A stretch of 64,000 nucleotides of DNA, taken from NCBI GenBank assembly GCA_027676805.1, contig JAQENU010000003.1:292641-356640 (forward strand), in the 5' to 3' direction. The notes under the pieces are model-generated. The model did no database searches. It saw nothing but the letters and a program-made list of their open reading frames with translations, and was not told the DNA's origin. This document shows, in pieces, positions 58,767 to 64,000 of this stretch. A program made the translations under genes and the position numbers. The stretch's first letter is position 1; the number at the start of each line of letters is the position of its first letter. This DNA is from Coprobacillaceae bacterium UN01-12pH3A. Lineage in GTDB: Bacteria; Bacillota_I; Bacilli_A; Erysipelotrichales; Coprobacillaceae.

Positions 58767-61379
58767 CTTTATTGAATGCTTTTTAGAACTTACCAAGAGC
58801 ATTCCTAGGATGACCATTGATCCGATACAAAGACCAATATATCCCTTATACTGAATTTGATCTCCGGTATCGATGGAAGATGGAAGTGTTTCTTCCACAT
58901 TTTTTATAGCTGTCTGATCAATCGTCTTAGGCGTTTCATTCTCTATACTCGTTGTCGAATCACCTTCTCCACTTGGATGAGGAATTTCTTCTTCATTGTC
59001 TGGTTTTGGCGGTATCAACGGCTGCTCAGCTTTTGGTACATCATAGATTAATGTATAGATTGAAAAACGGTCGGTTTCAAAAGTGATAGTTGCCTTATCA
59101 TCGTCTAAATCTTTAAGAATATCTGTGGTGATAGTTCCATCCGCATTCACATGGCTGCGAATCACCGCAAATTCACGCCCATTGCTTTGGTCTAAATATG
59201 CCTGTGGAATCATTATCGTAATTCTGATAGGTTTAAGGGTTTGATTAATTGAAGAAATTGCACCCGCTACATTTTTAGAAAATGTCAGATCAAGACTTAA
59301 TAATACATTTTCTTCATCAATCACTGTTTTTAATCCTTGGACAACCGGATTTGGGATTTTAGTGACTTCTTCCATTCTAAGATTGAATTCTACATTTTTA
59401 CCATCAGCTACAATGGCTTTATCTTCTTCTGTTAATAAATCTGTCGCTAGGTTCTGGTCTAAATGAACTTGAAGATCAGGAAGTTTAGTATTATTTCCCT
59501 TCTCCACTTCAACCTGTTCCTTAATAATTCCCGGTATTTTTCTAAAAGTGACTTCAATATTATGATTTTCTCTGACCCCTGTAAAGGTATATGAATTTTC
59601 AGTTAGATCGTAAGGCTGTCCATCAATGACTACACTAATAACCTCATATTCATTGTCAGGAACCCATTGTATAGTAGATGTTCCATTTTTTTGAACGTTT
59701 TGTGTTTCCGTAATCTTTCCGCCACTGCTTGCTTTCGTTTCAATTGTGTAAATCATCTGTCCCACTTTCCAAACAGACTGATTTTCCTCTATCGCATAAT
59801 CTAATTTGCCATTATTTAACAAGAAAGTATTTTCCATTTCCACAATATCATCACAATAAACTAAGGGTGTTCCGACTGCCAGTTCATCATCCGCAATTAA
59901 AAGTGTAGGATTCTCCAATGTTTTTCCCATCATCATCGAAGCATGCAGCGGTGCATTTAGCGTGATCGAGTCAAAGTTAGCAAGGGATTGCAATGTTATC
60001 TCATCATCAAGCATTAAATCTGCATTTCCGTTTAGACTTAGGGGATTGCCGCCATTTTCTCCTCCGCCCCAAATATTTTCCAGGACACATTCCTGAACTC
60101 TCATTTGAGTGTCTGATATATTGATGGCACTAGCATCGGCTCCGCTGCCTCCGCCAATAACTGTGGAATAGTAAGTGCTGCCATTAAATATATTTCCCGT
60201 TAATTGATGATAATAGGCATTTGCCGAAGTCACCGTTGCAATTCCGCCATCGTAAGTCTCTCCTCCACTATAGATGGTTCCGGCAGTGCTAGAATTGCCA
60301 ATATCCATAGAAACATGTCCTACTGTTGCATTTGACCCTGCACCCCTGGCTGATCCACCGCCATAGATTCCTGCTGCCACAATATTTCCAAATTGTGTAT
60401 CTGCTGGTATCACTGAATTTTGAATACTAAGGCAAGTCGAGCTGGTGTTTGCTGAACCCCCGCCGCTTGCAGTACCGCCTGCACGAATATAGCCATATAT
60501 ATTACTGCAGTTATTTAACGATAATGCCACCTGATTCGCATTCGCTATCCCTTGGCTCGCCTGTCCTCCTCCATGAAGGATCATGATTTCGGTATTATTA
60601 TAGATATTAGCTGTTACTAAATTCACATTTGCCTGTGCATTTCCAGAAGCATAGCCACCACCATAGACCTCACGAATATCCGCATAATCAACGTTTAGTG
60701 TGACATTACCATTAACATCCGCATTGGCATAGCCTGCTGCTTCGCTTCCTGTGGCAGCACTCCCACCACCACGGATCGAATAGGTTCTGTCAGTCACATA
60801 GCCATTGGTACTGCCTGTCTGTGCAATCGCCTGATAAGCCCCATTTGTATAGGCATGTCCGCCGCATGTTATGTTCCCGTGATTAGTAGTTGGGGTGGCA
60901 GAGACTTCTATTTTTATAGAGCCTGTTACGTTTGCTTGTGCATTCCCTTTTTGTGCATAGGCATATCCGCCTCCATAAATAGTACCGCCGTTTGCATTTC
61001 CTATAATGCAGATCACAACATTTCCGTTCACATCAGCATTTCTGGTACCATCACTATAACCACCGCCATGAATCGTTCCTACATTAACGTTTTCTATGAT
61101 CATTTCGATATTGCTGTTGACTGAACTGTTTTTACTTCCTCCATAAATTGTTGAAGGGCTGACTGCTGTATCCAACAATTTTGTTTCCCCATTAAGATTG
61201 TAAATATAGCTTTTCCCATCACTATCTTTTTTTAACCGAAAAGAGGTTCCATTTGCATAAATCGTACTTCCTTCAACTGTTATTCCGGTATCATTGGCAT
61301 ACACAGGTAGCCGAATAAGAGTTAACAGCATACTGATCATTAAAACAACTACAATTCCCCACCGACGAAACCATTTCAT
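58764..61379 (-). CDS. Repeat-rich cell-surface protein with atypical sorting signal
   Basis: 871 aa. Signal peptide to about A28 (LIRLPVYA-ND). Residues ~45-470 hold about eleven Gly-rich repeats built on IYGGGxAxG and ANADVNGNVxLNV, probably a beta-solenoid. A Flg_new_2/InlB B-like module follows (~545-620, GGKITETQNVQKNG, SYTFTGVRENHNIEVTF), then linker domains. The end is SIDTGDQIQYKG, a membrane helix and KKHSIK, resembling a sorting signal, though the site is IDTG and not LPxTG. Probably anchored to the wall; ligand unknown. Own promoter at 61437-61465. Confidence 0.85.
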   Translation of the reverse strand: MKWFRRWGIVVVLMISMLLTLIRLPVYANDTGITVEGSTIYANGTSFRLKKDSDGKSYIYNLNGETKLLDTAVSPSTIYGGSKNSSVNSNIEMIIENVNVGTIHGGGYSDGTRNADVNGNVVICIIGNANGGTIYGGGYAYAQKGNAQANVTGSIKIEVSATPTTNHGNITCGGHAYTNGAYQAIAQTGSTNGYVTDRTYSIRGGGSAATGSEAAGYANADVNGNVTLNVDYADIREVYGGGYASGNAQANVNLVTANIYNNTEIMILHGGGQASQGIANANQVALSLNNCSNIYGYIRAGGTASGGGSANTSSTCLSIQNSVIPADTQFGNIVAAGIYGGGSARGAGSNATVGHVSMDIGNSSTAGTIYSGGETYDGGIATVTSANAYYHQLTGNIFNGSTYYSTVIGGGSGADASAINISDTQMRVQECVLENIWGGGENGGNPLSLNGNADLMLDDEITLQSLANFDSITLNAPLHASMMMGKTLENPTLLIADDELAVGTPLVYCDDIVEMENTFLLNNGKLDYAIEENQSVWKVGQMIYTIETKASSGGKITETQNVQKNGTSTIQWVPDNEYEVISVVIDGQPYDLTENSYTFTGVRENHNIEVTFRKIPGIIKEQVEVEKGNNTKLPDLQVHLDQNLATDLLTEEDKAIVADGKNVEFNLRMEEVTKIPNPVVQGLKTVIDEENVLLSLDLTFSKNVAGAISSINQTLKPIRITIMIPQAYLDQSNGREFAVIRSHVNADGTITTDILKDLDDDKATITFETDRFSIYTLIYDVPKAEQPLIPPKPDNEEEIPHPSGEGDSTTSIENETPKTIDQTAIKNVEETLPSSIDTGDQIQYKGYIGLCIGSMVILGMLLVSSKKHSIK

Positions 61380-61436
61380 AATCTCATGCCTCCATTATTA
61401 CTTTTGAATATATGTTAAAAGCTTCTATTTACTTTT

Positions 61437-61465
61437 ATTATATTCTGCAAATCTTTTTAATTCAA
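61437..61465 (-). promoter_or_regulatory. Promoter of the surface protein gene
   Basis: Minus strand TTGAAT (61460-61465), 17 bp, TATAAT (61437-61442). Confidence 0.8.
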
Positions 61466-61616
61466 CGTCATTTTACCTATTACGGTCATTTTTTACAAAA
61501 CATACTATTGACATTAATGCACTGATGACTTAATATGAACATATAGTTAGCCTTATCTAACTTTCTGTTTCTCTAATAATTTGCCATTATTATAGATCCC
61601 ATATCTCTTTGAAACA
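61466..61616. other. Spacer between surface protein and rubrerythrin genes
   Basis: AT-rich, no ORF or structured element that I can support apart from the flanking promoter and terminators. Confidence 0.5.
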
Positions 61617-61690
61617 GAAAAAAACAAAGTGAGGATTCACTTTGCTGATAAGGAAAAAGATCAAGTCCGTCAGACTCGATCTTTTTTTCA
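61617..61690 (-). terminator. Tandem terminators after rubrerythrin
   Basis: Two hairpins on the minus strand: AAAAGATC..AGTC / GACT.GATCTTTT (61654-61690), then CAAAGTGA / TCACTTTG with a seven-T run (61617-61646). Confidence 0.8.
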
Positions 61691-61696
61691 TACATT

Positions 61697-62245
61697 TTAT
61701 TTTCCGAAATATCTTTCTAATAATCCAGCAAAAGCTTTACCATGACGTGCTTCATCACGAGCCATTTCATGAACTGTATCATGAATTGCATCTAGGTTTT
61801 CTTCTTTAGCACGTTTAGCTAATTCAACCTTACCAGCAGTTGCTCCATTTTCAGCATCTACACGTAATTCAAGGTTTTTCTTAGTTGAGTTAGTTACACA
61901 TTCACCTAATAATTCAGCGAACTTTGAAGCATGTTCTGCTTCTTCCCAAGCTGCTTTTTCATAGTAAAGACCGATTTCAGGATATCCTTCTCTATGAGCA
62001 ACTCTTGCCATAGCTAAGTACATACCTACTTCAGTGCATTCGCCTTCAAAGTTAGCTCTTAATCCCATGATAATATCTTCAGGAGCCCCTTCAGCTACAC
62101 CTAATACGTGTTCTGCAGCCCAAGTCATTTCTCCGCTTTCTTGTTTTACGAACTTATCAGCTCCTACTTTACAAATCGGACATTGTTCCGGTGCTGAATC
62201 TCCTTCATGAACATATCCACATACTGAACATACATATTTTGCCAT
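61697..62245 (-). CDS. Reverse rubrerythrin
   Basis: 182 aa peroxidase/O2-scavenging protein. The rubredoxin domain comes first ([15 protein letters not shown]; four Cys for one Fe), followed by a ferritin-like diiron domain ([14 protein letters not shown] and [15 protein letters not shown] supply Glu/His ligands). This order defines reverse rubrerythrin, as in Clostridium acetobutylicum, where the gene is PerR-controlled. ATG 62245 has AGGAGG upstream; the longer frame reaches into the operator. Fits an anaerobe coping with oxygen. Confidence 0.94.
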   Translation of the reverse strand: MAKYVCSVCGYVHEGDSAPEQCPICKVGADKFVKQESGEMTWAAEHVLGVAEGAPEDIIMGLRANFEGECTEVGMYLAMARVAHREGYPEIGLYYEKAAWEEAEHASKFAELLGECVTNSTKKNLELRVDAENGATAGKVELAKRAKEENLDAIHDTVHEMARDEARHGKAFAGLLERYFGK

Positions 62246-62266
62246 TATTTTTTCCTCCTCTTTATT

Positions 62267-62326
62267 AATAGTAATCATTACTATTTATTACATTTACTAG
62301 TATATCATAAATTTATCAGATGTAAA
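62267..62326 (-). promoter_or_regulatory. Rubrerythrin promoter and Fur/PerR-like box
   Basis: Minus strand -35 TTTACA (62321-62326), 16 bp, -10 TATACT (62299-62304). Immediately downstream is a 19-bp perfect palindrome AATAGTAAT-C-ATTACTATT (62267-62285), of the 7-1-7 type used by Fur and PerR. Confidence 0.75.
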
Positions 62327-62344
62327 GCAAAAAGTATCATTTTT

Positions 62345-62382
62345 TTAAAAAAATAATAAGAGAAACCATTCCTCTTATTATT
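62345..62382 (-). terminator. Terminator after the ArsC/Spx-like gene
   Basis: AATAATAAGAG / CTCTTATTATT perfect 11-bp arms and seven T residues on the minus strand. Confidence 0.85.
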
Positions 62383-62728
62383 TAACGATCATTTCATATT
62401 CCGTTTCTTTAAATCTAACCAAGATGATATCTTCACTAATCAGCAGCGGACGTTTAATCAGCATCCCATTATGACTGAGCAGCTCACAGGCTTCTTCCAT
62501 TGTCAATTGGTCTACCTTTTCTTTTAGCTTCATTTCCTTATAGACATTGCCGCTCGTATTAAAAAAACGTCTGATTGGTAAGCCTGATCTTTCGATCCAT
62601 TCTTTTAATTCACTTGCTGTTGGTGTTTCTTCTACAATATGACGATCTTCAAAATCAACTCCATGACTCACTAAAAACTTCTTTGCTTTTTGGCAAGTAG
62701 AACATTTTGGATACTCAATAAATAACAT
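62378..62728 (-). CDS. ArsC/Spx-family thioredoxin-fold protein
   Basis: 116 aa. N-terminal YPKCSTCQKAKKFL with a CSTC motif; later RRFFNTSGNVYKEM and LIKRPLLI, the cis-Pro substrate loop. Members are either Spx-type RNA polymerase regulators or arsenate-reductase/YffB-like proteins. The lack of an Spx-typical redox switch (it has CxxC) makes neither firm. Short ribosome site AAAGAAAT. It lies just upstream of rubrerythrin in the same orientation. Confidence 0.8.
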   Translation of the reverse strand: MLFIEYPKCSTCQKAKKFLVSHGVDFEDRHIVEETPTASELKEWIERSGLPIRRFFNTSGNVYKEMKLKEKVDQLTMEEACELLSHNGMLIKRPLLISEDIILVRFKETEYEMIVK

Positions 62729-62768
62729 ATTTCTTTCACCTGTCTAATAATAGACTTCCTTTCATTTA

Positions 62769-63458
62769 TTAATAAGCAATATAGTCTCTTTCATCCCGTA
62801 ATTCAAAGTAAAGCTGGGCATAGGTGGCATCGAAATAAGGCTGAATAAAAAACAGCAGTAAACCGCCCAAGAGAGAGCCTACAAAACGCCAAAGGATAAA
62901 AGATAAATCCAGATAGAAAATCTCCATCTTTCTTCCCATCGTCATCTCTTTAGAAAGGCGAAGAATCTCAGAGGTATCCATCGTCGGATCTTCTGCCAGC
63001 AGATAATCTACCATTCTATATTGGTACATTTTAATAATTCCCGGAATAATAAAGAAAAGCGTACAAACAAAAACAATGACATCTCTCACAAACAATGTTT
63101 TTACAATATTAAAGTAATGACTGCCGCTGAAAGCATAAAACAAATCGCCTACAGAATCATAATTATCTCCTGTAAAATAGCGAGCTTTTCCTACGATCAA
63201 CGGATTAAAAACAAATATGCGCAGAATATAAACAACCACCCAAGTAATCAGTGAGAAAACAAGCCCGGTAATGAACAGCAGTATCCCACTAAAAGAAAAA
63301 TGAATAACCTGAGTTGTATTCCAATCAAAACGAATAGATAGGAATGTATCATTTCCACAAATAATAAGGATAATCGCACAGATGATCGTTGCGAAGATAT
63401 AGTGGCTTCTCAAAAAATCTTTAGCGTTATCTTTAAGTCGAATTCTATTTATTGGCAT
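62769..63458 (-). CDS. DUF975 integral membrane protein
   Basis: 229 aa, about six helices, ending with PYFDATYAQLYFELRDERDY, the diagnostic DUF975 C-terminus; VDYLLAEDPTMDTSEILRLS is the conserved middle loop. Function unknown in the family. AGGAGG site before the ATG. Separate from darA by a terminator. Confidence 0.85.
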   Translation of the reverse strand: MPINRIRLKDNAKDFLRSHYIFATIICAIILIICGNDTFLSIRFDWNTTQVIHFSFSGILLFITGLVFSLITWVVVYILRIFVFNPLIVGKARYFTGDNYDSVGDLFYAFSGSHYFNIVKTLFVRDVIVFVCTLFFIIPGIIKMYQYRMVDYLLAEDPTMDTSEILRLSKEMTMGRKMEIFYLDLSFILWRFVGSLLGGLLLFFIQPYFDATYAQLYFELRDERDYIAY

Positions 63459-63509
63459 AAAATTCCTCCTTCATATGCCCTATTATACTATATTTTACAA
63501 TCAGCACAA

Positions 63510-63541
63510 GAAAAAGAGCATATACGCGATGGTATATGCTC
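63510..63541 (-). terminator. Terminator after darA
   Basis: GAGCATATAC / GTATATGCTC perfect 10-bp arms, loop CATCGC, TTTTTC run on the minus strand. Confidence 0.85.
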
Positions 63542-63556
63542 AATAGAAGTCTATTA

Positions 63557-63883
63557 TTAGAATTTTTTGAATTGATCAACGTCAATTACAAAGATTGTAG
63601 CTCCCCCTACGACAACATCAATCATAGTGGCTAAAGAAACTTCTGGTAAAGCTAAAGAGTTCATTGTAGGCATTTTTTCTACTCTCTGTTTAGCTTCTGA
63701 CTTAATTAACTCAATGACAGCATCTACTTTATCTTCATCTGTCCCGATCAATAATGTAACGTTTCCCTTACTTAAGAAACCACCGGTAGAAGCTAATTTT
63801 GTGACATAATGTCCGGCTTTGTTAAGAGTAGAAGCAACAGCAGAGCTGTCATCCTTATTAACAATTGCGATAACGAGTTTCAT
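63557..63883 (-). CDS. darA: Cyclic-di-AMP receptor DarA (PstA)
   Basis: 108 aa PII-like trimeric protein. MKLVIAIVNKDDSSAVASTL, LASTGGFLSKGNVTLLIGTD and the small VGGATIFVIDVDQF tail are typical of DarA/PstA, which binds c-di-AMP and relays the signal to unknown partners. ATG 63883 has GGGGG upstream; the 18 codons before it are not part of the gene. Confidence 0.93.
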   Translation of the reverse strand: MKLVIAIVNKDDSSAVASTLNKAGHYVTKLASTGGFLSKGNVTLLIGTDEDKVDAVIELIKSEAKQRVEKMPTMNSLALPEVSLATMIDVVVGGATIFVIDVDQFKKF

Positions 63884-63969
63884 AAATATTCCCCCTTCGT
63901 TACTATTATTATACACAAAAAAAGAGAAATAGTACACTAAAATGAGTAGAAATCTCTTCCCTATAAAAC

Positions 63970-63994
63970 AAAAAAAGGAGGAAACCCTCCTCTC
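63970..63994 (-). terminator. Terminator of the gene beyond the window edge
   Basis: GGAGG-GTTT-CCTCC with seven T residues on the minus strand; its gene lies past 64000. Confidence 0.75.
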
Positions 63995-64000
63995 TTCTCT

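Noticed and set aside
1-64000. tRNA, rRNA, IS elements, CRISPR arrays, prophage
   Set aside because: I found no T-arm-type GGTTCGA/AAATCC pattern with cloverleaf flanks, no transposase or integrase motifs and no regularly spaced direct repeats.

Overview
The window reads as chromosome from a low-GC Gram-positive bacterium (Bacillota). The evidence is strong AGGAGG-type ribosome sites, T-box leaders, Rex, Rel, FeoAB, DarA and sigma-A promoters of TTGACA-17-TATAAT type. Acetate-kinase energy metabolism, a Rex operator, a reverse rubrerythrin and no respiratory genes suggest an anaerobic or fermentative, probably gut-associated organism. Erysipelotrichia is my best guess, from the general look of the proteins; it is an inference.

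Region 1 (1-14 kb) is core housekeeping on the minus strand: CBS protein, M24 peptidase, aspS, hisS under a T-box, a polysaccharide deacetylase, rel, apt, recJ and a ComN-like gene. A SpoVB/MurJ-type flippase, a DUF421 protein and a YrzE-like membrane protein follow. The order resembles the Bacillus yrbG-yrzE-spoVB-comN-secDF-recJ-apt-rel...hisS-aspS cluster, but secDF is absent. A 178-nt structured RNA with its own promoter, probably 6S RNA, lies at 13951-14128.

Region 2 (14.3-18.7 kb) is the most unusual part. It holds five tandem paralogous genes for 64-65 aa exported Cys/His mini-proteins. Two of them overlap, by TAATG, ~410 aa HTH-plus-TPR regulators of the RRNPP (NprR/PlcR/Rgg-like) type. 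Two of the other three are followed by clearly decayed regulator stubs, and the remaining one by a probable stub. All share a conserved upstream element. It looks like an expanded, degenerating peptide-regulator signalling locus.

Region 3 (18.7-31.9 kb): a YtcJ-like amidohydrolase, a TetR-controlled ABC exporter, mtnN, asnS under a T-box, rex, the tsaE-tsaB-rimI-tsaD cluster for tRNA t6A, a DUF402 phosphatase, thiT under a TPP riboswitch, and ackA behind a Rex-type operator.

Region 4 (31.9-49.6 kb): an orphan PemK-like protein, a TPR protein with a cold-shock-like tail, a DtxR-family regulator divergent from a ZIP transporter, a cation/proton antiporter under what appears to be a fluoride riboswitch, hydrolases, two MsbA-like ABC exporters, a Na/Pi family transporter, NiaR, ilvE, feoAB, xpt, a LUD protein and two very small ORFs.

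Region 5 (49.6-64 kb): htpG with two CIRCE-like operators, a TetR-ABC operon with a 16-bp perfect inverted-repeat operator, patatin, HAD, GNAT and AraC genes, a large repeat-rich surface protein, reverse rubrerythrin behind a Fur/PerR-like box, an ArsC/Spx-like protein, a DUF975 protein and DarA. I saw no tRNA or rRNA genes, insertion sequences, phage genes or CRISPR arrays.
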